The notes: a model not told the origin generated them from the letters alone. Positions 54,752 through 63,476 are shown, counted from the first letter of the stretch. The stretch is 64,000 bases of DNA from Glaciihabitans arcticus (GCF_004310685.1 NZ_SISG01000001.1:1364001-1428000); one strand, 5' to 3'. A program made the numbers and translations.

Positions 54752-55474
54752 TCACTGGGCGAGCGACCAGGCGCGACGCTTGACGAGCACGTGACCCCGC
54801 TTGGTCGATAGGCGGGTCCAGGGGCCGGTCTCGTAGACGCGGACAGTCTCCGGCTCGGCGTCCGGCGCAGCGTTCGGTGCCGGAGTAGCGAGGAAGCCCA
54901 GACCGAAGGCGGCGAAGGCCGCTCCGGCGGGAACGTGCTGGTGGCCGGCGATCGGTCGCGCCCAGACCTCGGAGCGCACGCGGTGCACGATCTGCTCCCC
55001 CGTGCCGGTGGGGATCGCTGTGGCGATCTCCTCGATTCCGGCGCGGGCGGACGCGTCGAGCACGTCGCTCGGCAGCGGCGCGAGCGGGGTCCACCCGCCA
55101 CGCGGTGGGGAGATCGCCGCCCAGGTGACGGTGTGCACCTGCATGGGGAGGGTGACGGTGACGGGCGCCGCGGCATCCCGCACCTCGCCTTCGAGTCGTT
55201 CGAGGCGGCCCAGCAGGGATCCGACCGGAACGACGGCATCGAAGACGGTCGGCGCGGAATCGGCGTCGTCGACGATCGCGAAGGTGCGCAGGCCCAGCAC
55301 GGTGGGGCTCTCGTCGAGCAGTCCGGACGGGTAGAGCACCGCCGCGTAGACGGCAAGCACACCGTTGGTGGCGATGAGTCGAACCGACCCGTCTTCGACT
55401 CGGCCGGCGCGCGCGACGAAGGTTCTGAGGTCGCTGAGCGAAAGGGAGTCCTGAAGGGTGAACGCGCTACTCAT
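54752..55474 (-). CDS. Conserved hypothetical protein
   Basis: A 240-residue soluble protein not recognised. It starts LQDSLSLSDLRTFVARAGR and is predicted to have repeated beta strands: VRLIATNGVLAVYAAVLYP, then LGLRTFAIVDD. A WTPLAPLPSDVLD segment is in the middle, a KRGHVLVKRRAW motif at the end. It is divergent from tesB with only 21 bases between starts, and upstream of the MFS gene. No function can be given. Confidence 0.75.
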   Translation of the reverse strand: MSSAFTLQDSLSLSDLRTFVARAGRVEDGSVRLIATNGVLAVYAAVLYPSGLLDESPTVLGLRTFAIVDDADSAPTVFDAVVPVGSLLGRLERLEGEVRDAAAPVTVTLPMQVHTVTWAAISPPRGGWTPLAPLPSDVLDASARAGIEEIATAIPTGTGEQIVHRVRSEVWARPIAGHQHVPAGAAFAAFGLGFLATPAPNAAPDAEPETVRVYETGPWTRLSTKRGHVLVKRRAWSLAQ

Positions 55475-55482
55475 GTCCGTTC

Positions 55483-55488
55483 TAAACT
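55483..55488 (+). promoter_or_regulatory. Candidate -10 box (TAAACT) for leaderless tesB mRNA
   Basis: TAAACT ends seven bases before the tesB ATG at 55496. On the other strand TAGTTT (55484-55489) overlaps it and could be the -10 of the divergent gene. Confidence 0.5.
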
Positions 55489-55495
55489 ACAGGGC

Positions 55496-56365
55496 ATGAG
55501 CGACCCTGTGAGCGGGCTTCTTGCCGCCCTCGACCTGACCGATACGGGTGCGCGCACCAGCGAAGACATCTTCACGGGGCCCAGCCAGTGGATGCCACAG
55601 GGTCGTGTCTTCGGCGGGCAGGTGCTCGCGCAGTCGCTCGTGGCCGCGATGCGCACCATCGACGAGCAGCGCTTTGTGCACTCGATGCACGGCTACTTCC
55701 TGCGCCCGGGTGATATCGATGCGCCGATCACCTTCTCGGTGGACCGCATCCATGACGGGCGCTCGTTCGCGACCAGGCGCACGCAGGCGTACCAGGGCGG
55801 CCTGCCGATCCTGTCGATGATCGCCTCTTTCCAGGATGTGGATAACGGTCTCGACCACCAGGTCGCGATGCCGTCCGATATCCCCGCGCCCGAGTCCCTG
55901 CCGAGCACGACCGAGGTCCTGGCGGGAATCGACCACCCGGTGGCCACGTTCTGGGCGACGGGTCGTCCGTTCGACCTGCGTCACGTGCCCTCGCCGATCT
56001 ACTTCGCCGTGGAGGGTCCGCACGTTCCGCACCAAGCGGTCTGGTTCAAGACGCTCTCGAAGCTCCCGGATGACCCGAACCTCCACCGTGCCGCTCTCGC
56101 CTACGCGAGCGACTACTCCATCCTCGAGCCGATCATGCGCGGGCACGGTCTCGCGTGGAGCACCCCGGGCCTGAAGGCTGCGTCGCTCGACCACGCGATG
56201 TGGTTCCATCGGTTCGCCCGGGTGGATGATTGGCTCCTCTACGTGCAGGAGTCCCCGAACGCGATCGGTGGACGCGGCCTCTCGCAGGGGCGCATATTCA
56301 CCCGCGAAGGCGTTCTCGTCGCCTCGGTCGCCCAGGAGGGTATGGTGCGGGTGCCGCAGGGCTGA
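55496..56365 (+). CDS. tesB: Acyl-CoA thioesterase II
   Basis: A 289-residue double-hot-dog thioesterase releasing free acids from acyl-CoAs. MPQGRVFGGQVLAQSLVAA and VHSMHGYFLRPGD are TesB signatures, with ASLDHAMWFHR supplying the conserved active-site Asp and RIFTREGVLVASVAQEGMVR closing the second domain. Full length. It is divergent from the 54752 gene. An octamer repeat array follows its stop. Confidence 0.95.
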   Translation: MSDPVSGLLAALDLTDTGARTSEDIFTGPSQWMPQGRVFGGQVLAQSLVAAMRTIDEQRFVHSMHGYFLRPGDIDAPITFSVDRIHDGRSFATRRTQAYQGGLPILSMIASFQDVDNGLDHQVAMPSDIPAPESLPSTTEVLAGIDHPVATFWATGRPFDLRHVPSPIYFAVEGPHVPHQAVWFKTLSKLPDDPNLHRAALAYASDYSILEPIMRGHGLAWSTPGLKAASLDHAMWFHRFARVDDWLLYVQESPNAIGGRGLSQGRIFTREGVLVASVAQEGMVRVPQG

Positions 56366-56408
56366 GCTGTTCGGGCGCCTAATGTTCGGTTGCCTGGCTG
56401 CCGTGCCC

Positions 56409-56460
56409 GCTGGCTCGCTGGCTCGCTTGCTGGTTTGCTGGTCTGCTGGTCTGCTGGTTT
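56409..56460. repeat. Octamer tandem repeat GCTGGYYY, six copies
   Basis: GCTGGCTC x2, a GCTT interruption, then GCTGGTTT, GCTGGTCT x2 and GCTGGTTT, lying between tesB and the MpaB-family gene. The 8-base unit is not a multiple of three, so copy changes would break any frame through it. Confidence 0.9.
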
Positions 56461-56545
56461 GCAGCGGAGCGACTCGATCCGCAGGGCTCGACAGTGTGGG
56501 CCGGTTGTCGCACTGGCGGCGGACGAGCCGCGCTTGGTTCCCGGC

Positions 56546-56551
56546 TATCGT
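56546..56551 (+). promoter_or_regulatory. Candidate -10 box (TATCGT) for leaderless MpaB-family mRNA
   Basis: TATCGT ends seven bases before GTG at 56559 and supports that start. Confidence 0.45.
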
Positions 56552-56558
56552 CGGAGTC

Positions 56559-57317
56559 GTGAGACGAGACCCGGTCGAGACCTTCGCGCGGAACGGTGCC
56601 CTCATCGCGGGTGGTGCTCGGGCGATCCTCCTTCAGGTCGCGGATCCAGTAGTCGGCGCGGGAGTCGCCCAACACAGCGACTTCGCGCATCGGCCTTTGG
56701 ACCGCCTGCGCAACACCCTCACCTTCGTCTACGCGGTGGTGCTCGGCACTCCGGATGAGGCCACCCGCGTGGCCGGCTATGTGGACCGCGCACACCAGGG
56801 CATCCCGGGCGCGACGGATCCCCCGCATCAGCTCTGGGTCGCCGCGACGCTCTACGACTCCGCGATTGTCGTGCACGAGAAGCTCTACGGTCCTGTGGAT
56901 ACAGACGGCACCGATTCGCTAGCCGACGCGATCCTCGCCCGCTACGCTCCGCTCGCCACCAGCCTGCAGGTGCCCCTCGCGGATTGGCCCGCGAGCCGCG
57001 CGGAGTTCGATCCGTGGTTCGCAAAGCTCGCGACTGAGCTCGAGGTGAGCGATGACGCCCGCCAGGTGGCGCGCGACCTGTTTCATCCGGTGGTCGCGCC
57101 ACCGTGGCTGCGCGCGGGTCTGCCGTTCGTCGCGCTGCTGACCGCCTCACTGCTCGGCCCTGATCTCCGCGCGGCCTTTGCGCTGCCGTGGTCACCCGCG
57201 CGCGAACGCCGAGCGAGCGTGGCCTGGGCGGTCGCCCGGGTCGCCGTCCGTCTCGCGCCTCGCATTCTTCGGGAGTGGCCGTCGCGTCACTATCTGCGGC
57301 GCCTGCGCGCGAGGTAG
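56559..57317 (+). CDS. MpaB/DUF2236 (oxygenase-like) protein
   Basis: A 252-residue helical protein of the ER-bound oxygenase MpaB/DUF2236 family. GGARAILLQVADPVVGAGVAQHSDF near residue 20 is the family hallmark, including the His of the putative haem or metal site; RTLTFVYAVVLG-like and LWVAATLYDSAI segments follow. Related proteins include latex-clearing rubber oxygenases, but most members have no known substrate. GTG at 56559 was chosen from the TATCGT box and the hallmark position; the frame is open further upstream through the octamer repeats. Confidence 0.85.
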   Translation: MRRDPVETFARNGALIAGGARAILLQVADPVVGAGVAQHSDFAHRPLDRLRNTLTFVYAVVLGTPDEATRVAGYVDRAHQGIPGATDPPHQLWVAATLYDSAIVVHEKLYGPVDTDGTDSLADAILARYAPLATSLQVPLADWPASRAEFDPWFAKLATELEVSDDARQVARDLFHPVVAPPWLRAGLPFVALLTASLLGPDLRAAFALPWSPARERRASVAWAVARVAVRLAPRILREWPSRHYLRRLRAR

Positions 57318-57467
57318 CTGCGGCGTCGGCGTGCACCGTAGCTGCTGCGCCGGCGCAGACAGGAGCGTGTCGCCCGGCAACACCGAGACGAGTGCCGCCG
57401 GCCCTACGCCGCGACGCTGTTACCTGTCGCCGATACGCCGGGTGACTGCCGGGCAGGTTGGTGCCGT

Positions 57468-58817
57468 TCATCGGGCTTTGGCTAAGAGTTCGGTGAGGGC
57501 GGCGCTTTTGGAGCGCAGCAGGATGGGGGTCTGGTCGGGGTCGATGTCCGGGGGTGGAACCAGCCGGTATTCGGGCCCGGTGCGGAGGATCTCCCAGTGG
57601 TTGTTGTGGAGCAGCAGGTGGTGGTGTTTGCAGAGCAGGATGCCGTCGGCGATGTCGGTTGTGCCTCCGTCTCTTACCCAGTGGTCGATGTGGTGGGCTT
57701 CGGTCCAGCAGGCGGGTCGGTCGCAGCCGAGCCACATGCAGCCACCGTCCCGGGCGGCGAGGGCCTGTTTTTGTCGTTTGGTGAACAGTCTCTGGTCCCG
57801 TCCGAGGTCGAGGATCTGCCCGGCGCTGTCGAAAAGGATCGGGACGGTGACCCCGGTGCACGCCAAACGTTCCGCCGTCTGCACTGACACCGGCGTCGGT
57901 GAGCCTTCGATCCGGGCATGACCCTCGCGTGCGGTGAGGGTGTCAGCGGCCACGAGAATCTTCACCACAGGCCCACCCGACCCAAGAAGCTGGGTGGAGT
58001 CGGTGTCGGCGCCGGCGGTGAGGAGGTGGGCGAAGGTGTCTGAGGCGAGTTGCTCCGTTGTGCGGGTATCGGCGGTGATCGCCTCGGCCAGGGTCGCGTC
58101 GGTCGGGTTCACGAACCGGGGACCACCACGCCGAGGGGAGGTGGCCCGATCGAAGAGGTCGCCGACGGTGGCTGCGGTCTCGGGATCCATGACCCAGCGC
58201 AGTTGTGCACCACCATCGGGGGTGCGCCAAAACGTCAACGACCGCCGCGCGTGGGCGGCAGCCTCCCGGTCAGCGATGCCGTCCTCATCGAGCGCATCCC
58301 GCGCATCCCGGGCGAGACGCTGCAACCGGTCGGCATCCACGGACGGGGCCACCTCGCACAGCCCGGCAGCCGCCTCGGCAAGCACCGCGGCGGTGATATC
58401 GGTGGTGGGAACGCCCAGCCCGGTGCGAATAGCGGCCGCCGCATCAATAGACAGCGTCCCCGCGGTGACTGCCGAGGCGACAGGGGCGAGCCACGGCTCC
58501 ACCGTCGAGTCCGTGGCGAGGACACCGATCTGCACGGCCGTCCGCGCATCCCGTTTCGTCGACCCGGTCGTGACCCGCACCAGCTCCTCCGGCGTGCGAT
58601 GCCCGGTGCGCTGCGCCAACCCCGAAGACCCGAGCGCCGGAGCCGACCGGCGCGCAACCTCACCGGCAATCAACGCCGCGTGCGTGGAAGCAAGTTTCTG
58701 AAGGGAGGCAACGACGCGACCGAGGGCAAGCAGATCGTCATCCAGAACAGAAGAGTACGACCGAGGCACGGCAGAAAGCGCCGTGACAATCGTGCCGTGC
58801 TGCTCCAAAAGATTCAT
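57468..58817 (-). CDS. DUF222 protein with C-terminal HNH nuclease domain
   Basis: A 449-residue protein of the actinobacterial DUF222-HNH family related to the mycobacterial 13E12 repeat proteins. The helical DUF222 region covers about 20-330; the HNH domain is near residue 350: DGGCMWLGCDRPACWTEAHHIDHW...CKHHHLLLHNNHWE, with zinc cysteines and HNH histidines intact. Such genes occur in several copies per genome and are suspected mobile or selfish DNA, but none has a proven role. Nothing at its ends suggests transposition. Confidence 0.92.
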   Translation of the reverse strand: MNLLEQHGTIVTALSAVPRSYSSVLDDDLLALGRVVASLQKLASTHAALIAGEVARRSAPALGSSGLAQRTGHRTPEELVRVTTGSTKRDARTAVQIGVLATDSTVEPWLAPVASAVTAGTLSIDAAAAIRTGLGVPTTDITAAVLAEAAAGLCEVAPSVDADRLQRLARDARDALDEDGIADREAAAHARRSLTFWRTPDGGAQLRWVMDPETAATVGDLFDRATSPRRGGPRFVNPTDATLAEAITADTRTTEQLASDTFAHLLTAGADTDSTQLLGSGGPVVKILVAADTLTAREGHARIEGSPTPVSVQTAERLACTGVTVPILFDSAGQILDLGRDQRLFTKRQKQALAARDGGCMWLGCDRPACWTEAHHIDHWVRDGGTTDIADGILLCKHHHLLLHNNHWEILRTGPEYRLVPPPDIDPDQTPILLRSKSAALTELLAKAR

Positions 58818-58855
58818 ACATCAATACTGAACCTTCGAACACATGTTCGAGCAAC

Positions 58856-59494
58856 TTATCCACAAGCCCGGCGAATCACCGATGCGACCGCAGCGGGATC
58901 CACGAGTTGGTGCAGGTGCGCCCCGTCGAGGATGGTCACATCCCAGCCGCGAGCCGAGGCATCTGCCCGCTCGGAAGCGTAGGTGTCGCCAAATGCGACG
59001 TAGAAGCAGGGCACGGCATCCCAACCGGCCGGCACGTCCATGGTCGACTGAAAGTACGAAAGCGGCAACCGCAACTGTTGGTCAGAGACGGCGGACTGAA
59101 CCGCAGCGGAGGGAAACAGCGAAGCAACGGAATCCCACCACGACGTCCACACCGGCAACTCCCCCGATGAGGCGAGCGACGCCAGAAACGGCATGAACCC
59201 GGGCGCCGCAAGCGGCTGCTCCCCCACGGGCGGCGGCAGGATCGCATCGACGAAGACCAGGGCCGCAACCGAACGGCGCGATGCCACATACGGGATGACC
59301 GCACCCGCGTTGCTGTGCGCCACAAGCACCCACTGCCGGTCGTCCGGCAGCGCGTCGAGCACCTGCTGCGCGTAGGCGATGCCCGTGGCCGGTGGAGTCT
59401 CGGCAGAGACAACCTGCGCGCCCGGCAGCAGCGCGGCCACCGGCTCCCACGACGCGCTCCCCAGCAGGGGGCTCGCGATGAGGGCGATGTCCAC
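58856..59494 (-). CDS. Alpha/beta hydrolase-fold protein
   Basis: A 212-residue protein. The nucleophile elbow reads VLVAHSNAGAVIPY with serine in HSNAG, and the C-terminal histidine lies in GAHLHQLVD; LIASPLLGSASWEPVA at the start replaces the HG oxyanion motif. It is shorter than most hydrolases of this fold. The GTG at 59494 lies two bases after the stop of the upstream thioesterase, so the two are likely co-transcribed. Substrate unknown. Confidence 0.78.
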   Translation of the reverse strand: MDIALIASPLLGSASWEPVAALLPGAQVVSAETPPATGIAYAQQVLDALPDDRQWVLVAHSNAGAVIPYVASRRSVAALVFVDAILPPPVGEQPLAAPGFMPFLASLASSGELPVWTSWWDSVASLFPSAAVQSAVSDQQLRLPLSYFQSTMDVPAGWDAVPCFYVAFGDTYASERADASARGWDVTILDGAHLHQLVDPAAVASVIRRACG

Positions 59495-59496
59495 GG

Positions 59497-59973
59497 TCAG
59501 CCTCGCTTGGCGAACTGCACCGGTTCTTCGATGTACGGCGACCAGGCGTCTCGCAGGTTCTGCTCTATGCGGCGCGGTTTGCCGGTCGCCGCGGTCACCA
59601 TCACGAGGGTGGTCGCGGCGCGGGTGAACAGCACACGCGGCACCACACCGACCGGCGAGTACAGCTCGTAGCAGATCTCGAGGCTCGCGCCTCCGATGCG
59701 CCCGATCCACATCTCGATGTCGATCGGAGCCCGCATGTACGGGATCGGGGCGAGATACTCGATCTCCTGACGCGCGATCAGGGCTAGGGCCTCGGCGCCG
59801 GGCCGGGCGTCCATGATGGCGGTGTCCGCGCCGGGTCCGGTGCCCTCGTCGGGCCGCCAGAAGGCCTGGATGCGCGCCTCCTCGAGCAACCGCAGCATCT
59901 CGGCGTTGTTGACGTGCGCGTAGGCGTCGAAGTCGCTCCAGCGGAGCGGGATGGGCACGTGCAGGCGGGTCAT
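59497..59973 (-). CDS. Hot-dog acyl-CoA thioesterase (4HBT family)
   Basis: A 158-residue single hot-dog protein. LRWSDFDAYAHVNNAEMLRLLEEAR is the 4-hydroxybenzoyl-CoA-thioesterase signature with catalytic Asp in DAYAHVNN. Later strands IEYLAPIPYMRAPIDIEMWI fit the fold. In mycobacteria the same position near ettA is held by Rv2475c. Substrate unknown; medium- or branched-chain acyl-CoAs are plausible. Confidence 0.9.
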   Translation of the reverse strand: MTRLHVPIPLRWSDFDAYAHVNNAEMLRLLEEARIQAFWRPDEGTGPGADTAIMDARPGAEALALIARQEIEYLAPIPYMRAPIDIEMWIGRIGGASLEICYELYSPVGVVPRVLFTRAATTLVMVTAATGKPRRIEQNLRDAWSPYIEEPVQFAKRG

Positions 59974-59982
59974 GGCTGTCCT

Positions 59983-60522
59983 CTAGACGGGCTGGAGTGG
60001 GGTTCGCGGTTCGGGCGGCAGCATCACGGTGATCTCGTCGCCAGCACGGACCGCGCCCGACGACAGAACAATCGACATCACGCCGCCTTTGCGCTCGACG
60101 ACGCCGTTCTCGTCCTTGCCGAGCACGGCCTTGAGCAGCCCGGGCTCGAATCCATTGATCTGCGAGCAGGGGTTGCGCAGCCCCGTGATCTCGATCGAGG
60201 CGTCGTCTCCGAACTGCAGCACGGTCCCGGTCGGCAGGGTCAGCAGGTCGACTCCGCTTGTGGTGATGTTCTCCCCCATGTCGCCGGGCGCGACGGTAAA
60301 GCCGTGTTCGCCGACCTCCTCGAACAGCTCCGAATGGATGACGTGCACCTGCCGCAGGTTCGGCGCCGACGGATCGACCCGCTTGCGCGACAGGTGCTGC
60401 ACGGTTTCGCCCGCGTGCGCGTCACCCTCGATTCCGATCCCCGCGACGAGCACGATCTGATCGACGACGGGCTTCGAGAATCGGTGTGCCGCATCACGGC
60501 TCACGGCGACGACGCGGGGCAT
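59983..60522 (-). CDS. MOSC-domain protein
   Basis: A 179-residue MOSC protein (molybdenum cofactor sulfurase C-terminal family), probably a sulfur-carrying or molybdenum-cofactor-related enzyme. GIEGDAHAG near residue 31, GDMGENITTSGVDLLTLP and the conserved Cys119 in RNPCSQIN are visible, the Cys being the likely sulfur carrier. It lies between ettA and the thioesterase, eight bases after ettA ends. No clear ribosome site; low confidence in regulation. Confidence 0.9.
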   Translation of the reverse strand: MPRVVAVSRDAAHRFSKPVVDQIVLVAGIGIEGDAHAGETVQHLSRKRVDPSAPNLRQVHVIHSELFEEVGEHGFTVAPGDMGENITTSGVDLLTLPTGTVLQFGDDASIEITGLRNPCSQINGFEPGLLKAVLGKDENGVVERKGGVMSIVLSSGAVRAGDEITVMLPPEPRTPLQPV

Positions 60523-60530
60523 CCGGAGGC

Positions 60531-62213
60531 CTAGTCGCGCGTGAGCTTGCGGTAGGCGCTGCGGTGCGGCTTGGCCGCGTCGGGGCCGAGGCGCTCGATC
60601 TTGTTCTCCTCGTAAGACTCGAAGTTGCCCTCAAACCAGTACCAGTTCGACGGGTCATCCTCGGTCCCCTCATAAGAGAGGATGTGCGTGGCGATCCGGT
60701 CGAGGAACCACCTATCGTGAGTGATCACCACGGCGCAGCCGGGAAATTCGAGGAGGGCGTTCTCGAGCGAGCCGAGTGTCTCGACGTCCAGGTCGTTGGT
60801 CGGCTCATCCAGCAGGAGGAGGTTTCCGCCCTGCTTGAGCGTCAGCGCGAGGTTGAGGCGGTTGCGCTCACCACCGGAGAGCACACCGGCCTTCTTCTGC
60901 TGGTCGGGACCCTTGAATCCGAACTGGCTGACGTATCCTCGCGACGGGATCTCGGTCTTGCCGACCTGGATGAAGTCCTGCCCTTCGGACACGACCTCCC
61001 ACAGCGTCTTCTGCGGGTCGATGCCGCCACGATCCTGGTCGACGTAGGAGATGTCGACCGTCTCACCGATCTTGAGGTCGCCCGAGTCGAGCGGCTCGAG
61101 GCCGGTGATCGTCTTGAACAGGGTCGTCTTTCCGACACCGTTCGGACCGATCACGCCGACGATGCCGTTGCGCGGCAGGGTGAAGGAGAGGCCGTCGATG
61201 AGCACACGCTCGCCGAAGCCCTTCTTGAGGTTCTTGGCGTCGATGACCTGGGCTCCGAGGCGCGGTCCCACGGGGATCACGAGCTCCTCGAAGTCGAGAA
61301 CGCGGGTCTTCTCGGCCTCGTTGACCATCTCCTCGTAGCGGGCGAGACGTGCCTTCGACTTGACCTGGCGCCCCTTGGCGTTGCTGCGTACCCATTCCAG
61401 TTCGGAGGTGAGTCGCTTGGCCAGCTTGGCGTCCTTCTTGCCCTGCACCTCGAGGCGGGCCGACTTCTTCTCGAGGTAGGTCGAGTAGTTGCCCTCGTAG
61501 GGGTACAGGTGTCCACGGTCGACTTCGGCGATCCATTCCGCGACGTGGTCAAGGAAGTACCGGTCGTGAGTGACGGCGAGAACGGCGCCCGCGTACTTGG
61601 CCAAGTGCTGCTCGAGCCAGAGCACGGATTCGGCGTCAAGGTGGTTGGTGGGCTCGTCGAGCAGCAGGAGGTCGGGCTTCTGCAACAGCAGCTTCGTGAG
61701 CGCGACGCGGCGCTTCTCACCACCGGAGAGGTTGGAGACGGCGGAGTCGCCCGGGGGCGTGCGCAATGCGTCCATGGCCTGCTCGAGCTGGGAGTCGAGG
61801 TCCCAGGCGTCTGCGGCGTCGATCTCTTCCTGGAGGGTGCCCATCTCGGCGAGCAGTGCGTCGAAGTCGGCGTCGGGCTCGGCCATCTCCATGCCGATCG
61901 CCGAGTGGCGGTCGACCTTGTCCTTGATGGCGCGCACGCCATCCTGCACGTTCTCGAGAACGGTTTTGGTCTCGTCGAGTTCGGGCTCCTGCATGAGGAT
62001 TCCGACCGAGTAGCCGGGGCTCAGACGGGCTTCACCGTTGCTCGGGGTGTCGAGGCCGGCCATGATCTTGAGGATCGTGGACTTTCCGGCACCGTTGGGT
62101 CCGACGACGCCGATCTTGGCGCCCGGAAGGAAGGACATGGTGACGTCGTCGAGAATGAGCTTGTCGCCGACCGCTTTGCGGGCGCGCACCATCGAGTAAA
62201 TGTATTCGGCCAT
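60531..62213 (-). CDS. ettA: Energy-dependent translational throttle protein EttA (ABC-F)
   Basis: A 560-residue cytoplasmic ABC-F ATPase that binds the ribosomal E site and gates elongation by ATP level. Two ATPase domains: Walker A GPNGAGKST and GPNGVGKTT, signatures LSGGEKRR and LSGGERNR, Walker B LLLLDEPTNHLD and LLLLDEPTNDLD. The arm and interdomain linker with KLAKRLTSELEWVRSN are EttA-like. TAGAAT six bases before the ATG at 62213 marks a leaderless start. Confidence 0.96.
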   Translation of the reverse strand: MAEYIYSMVRARKAVGDKLILDDVTMSFLPGAKIGVVGPNGAGKSTILKIMAGLDTPSNGEARLSPGYSVGILMQEPELDETKTVLENVQDGVRAIKDKVDRHSAIGMEMAEPDADFDALLAEMGTLQEEIDAADAWDLDSQLEQAMDALRTPPGDSAVSNLSGGEKRRVALTKLLLQKPDLLLLDEPTNHLDAESVLWLEQHLAKYAGAVLAVTHDRYFLDHVAEWIAEVDRGHLYPYEGNYSTYLEKKSARLEVQGKKDAKLAKRLTSELEWVRSNAKGRQVKSKARLARYEEMVNEAEKTRVLDFEELVIPVGPRLGAQVIDAKNLKKGFGERVLIDGLSFTLPRNGIVGVIGPNGVGKTTLFKTITGLEPLDSGDLKIGETVDISYVDQDRGGIDPQKTLWEVVSEGQDFIQVGKTEIPSRGYVSQFGFKGPDQQKKAGVLSGGERNRLNLALTLKQGGNLLLLDEPTNDLDVETLGSLENALLEFPGCAVVITHDRWFLDRIATHILSYEGTEDDPSNWYWFEGNFESYEENKIERLGPDAAKPHRSAYRKLTRD

Positions 62214-62219
62214 GCATCC

Positions 62220-62225
62220 ATTCTA
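62220..62225 (-). promoter_or_regulatory. Candidate -10 box (TAGAAT) for leaderless ettA mRNA
   Basis: TAGAAT on the minus strand, six bases before the ATG. Confidence 0.55.
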
Positions 62226-62260
62226 GAGAAGTGGATGCCCCACGCTCGCCGCCCCGATTG

Positions 62261-62746
62261 CTACCAGTCGATGTCGCGGGTCTTTCCCACCATGCACTTG
62301 CCCGAGGTGAGCACCGGCTGCACAACGCTCTGGTAGCCGACGTTGCCGTACTGTCCGACGAGGCAGGCGCCTCCGAGCAGAACCGAGAACTGGATGTTGT
62401 CGGCCACGAGCTCGACCGCCGTGAGGTCTTCGGTGACCTGCATGTCGGCCTTCACGAATCCGGCCTTCACGAGGTTATCGATGAACTTCTTGCCGCCCGG
62501 GGTCTTGTCGAGCGCGATGACGGCGCGGTTGACCGTGTCGAAGTACTGCTTGTTGTCTCGCGCGTCGCCCGCGGGGTTGTACCCGGGGTCGGCGGTACCC
62601 TCTGCCGAGCTGGACGGCGATGGTGACGTTACCGGAGGCAGTGGCGCCGGCTCGGGCTCGGTCGTGCAGCCGGCGAGCACGGCAGAAAGCACAACGGCAG
62701 CCAGCATCGCCGTCGCCATCATGCCGCGAGTCGAGATCCGCTTCAT
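62261..62746 (-). CDS. Small lipoprotein (DUF6993-like)
   Basis: A 161-residue protein with a lipobox VLAGC (Cys27) after a hydrophobic stretch, a Pro/Ser linker (PLPPVTSPSPSSSA) and a globular part of about 100 residues with two cysteines (GACLVG, GKCMVG) likely to pair. The end of the protein resembles DUF6993 lipoproteins of Microbacteriaceae. A TAGACT hexamer at 62794-62799 could be its promoter. Lies 47 bases upstream of ettA. Function unknown. Confidence 0.82.
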   Translation of the reverse strand: MKRISTRGMMATAMLAAVVLSAVLAGCTTEPEPAPLPPVTSPSPSSSAEGTADPGYNPAGDARDNKQYFDTVNRAVIALDKTPGGKKFIDNLVKAGFVKADMQVTEDLTAVELVADNIQFSVLLGGACLVGQYGNVGYQSVVQPVLTSGKCMVGKTRDIDW

Positions 62747-62804
62747 GCCGTGCCGCCCCCAGGTTTCCCGGAGCCCGTCGCGGCCCCGGTGAAAGTCTAG
62801 GCGG

Positions 62805-63299
62805 CTAGAACGGCACGGCGCCCACCGGCTCGGCCGCGGGTGCGTCGGCGGCGGCGGGAGCGTCATCCTCTGCCGCACCTACCGGGAATTCATCGGACGC
62901 CGGCGGCTCCGACGCCTGGTGCGCGCTCGTGACAGTCGCCATGGAGACGCTGCGCACGTAGGCGGCTGTGCCCCAGGTGAGGTCGTGACCGATCGCCTCC
63001 GCTTCGATATCGACGGTGGTGCCGGTGCGTTCGCCATTGGTCCATTCCTTGATGCGCAGGCGGCCCGTGACGATCACCCGCTCGCCCTTCTTGATGGACA
63101 GGGTGGCGTTGCTCGCGAGCTGGCGGAACGCGGTGATCGTGTACCAGTTGGTCTCGCCGTCGAGCCAGGTCTGCTTGGCGCGGTCGTACCGCCGCTGGGT
63201 CGATGCGAGGCGGAACGAGGCGATGGGCAGCCCCTCGCTCGTGGTCAGGTGGCGGGGCTCGGTGGCGACGAGGCCGGTGAGCGTGATGGTGTCGGTCAT
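62805..63299 (-). CDS. ssb: Single-stranded DNA-binding protein, second type (SsbB-like)
   Basis: A 164-residue OB-fold protein. ITLTGLVATEPRHLTT, LPIASFRLASTQR, NWYTITAFRQLASNA and VTGRLRIKEW are SSB signatures. The tail is Ala/Pro-rich and ends EPVGAVPF, not the acidic DDDIPF that recruits partner proteins in housekeeping SSB, so this is likely a paralogue such as mycobacterial Rv2478c, also beside ettA. AGGAGG-type sequence lies upstream of the ATG at 63299. Confidence 0.93.
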   Translation of the reverse strand: MTDTITLTGLVATEPRHLTTSEGLPIASFRLASTQRRYDRAKQTWLDGETNWYTITAFRQLASNATLSIKKGERVIVTGRLRIKEWTNGERTGTTVDIEAEAIGHDLTWGTAAYVRSVSMATVTSAHQASEPPASDEFPVGAAEDDAPAAADAPAAEPVGAVPF

Positions 63300-63412
63300 G
63301 GGGTCCTCCTGTGGGTAGAAGTGCGGTGAGCGCAGGTCCCGCGAGAGCACTCGTGCCGGGAAAGCCGCCGCGGGACCTGCTGCGCAATATCCTGCGCCGC
63401 GGAGAAACGCGA

Positions 63413-63452
63413 AAACGCCGGCCGTCTCCATCTGTGGAGACGACCGGCGTTT
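63413..63452 (-). terminator. Terminator of the small 63477 gene
   Basis: 18-bp stem with one mismatch (AAACGCCGG.CGTCTCCA/TGGAGACG.CCGGCGTTT), TCTG loop; on the minus strand a TTTTC run follows. Confidence 0.85.
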
Positions 63453-63476
63453 GTGAGCCGTTGAAGGACAGGAGGG

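Noticed and set aside
57345-57358. Palindrome CTGCGCCGGCGCAG between convergent genes as terminator
   Set aside because: No loop and no T run; GC-rich palindromes of this length arise easily here.
57468-58817. Mobile element around the DUF222-HNH gene
   Set aside because: No flanking repeats, target duplication or transposase were seen; the gene alone does not show mobility.
60486-62336. 616-codon open frame opposite ettA
   Set aside because: Shadow of ettA, which has both Walker and signature motifs on the minus strand.
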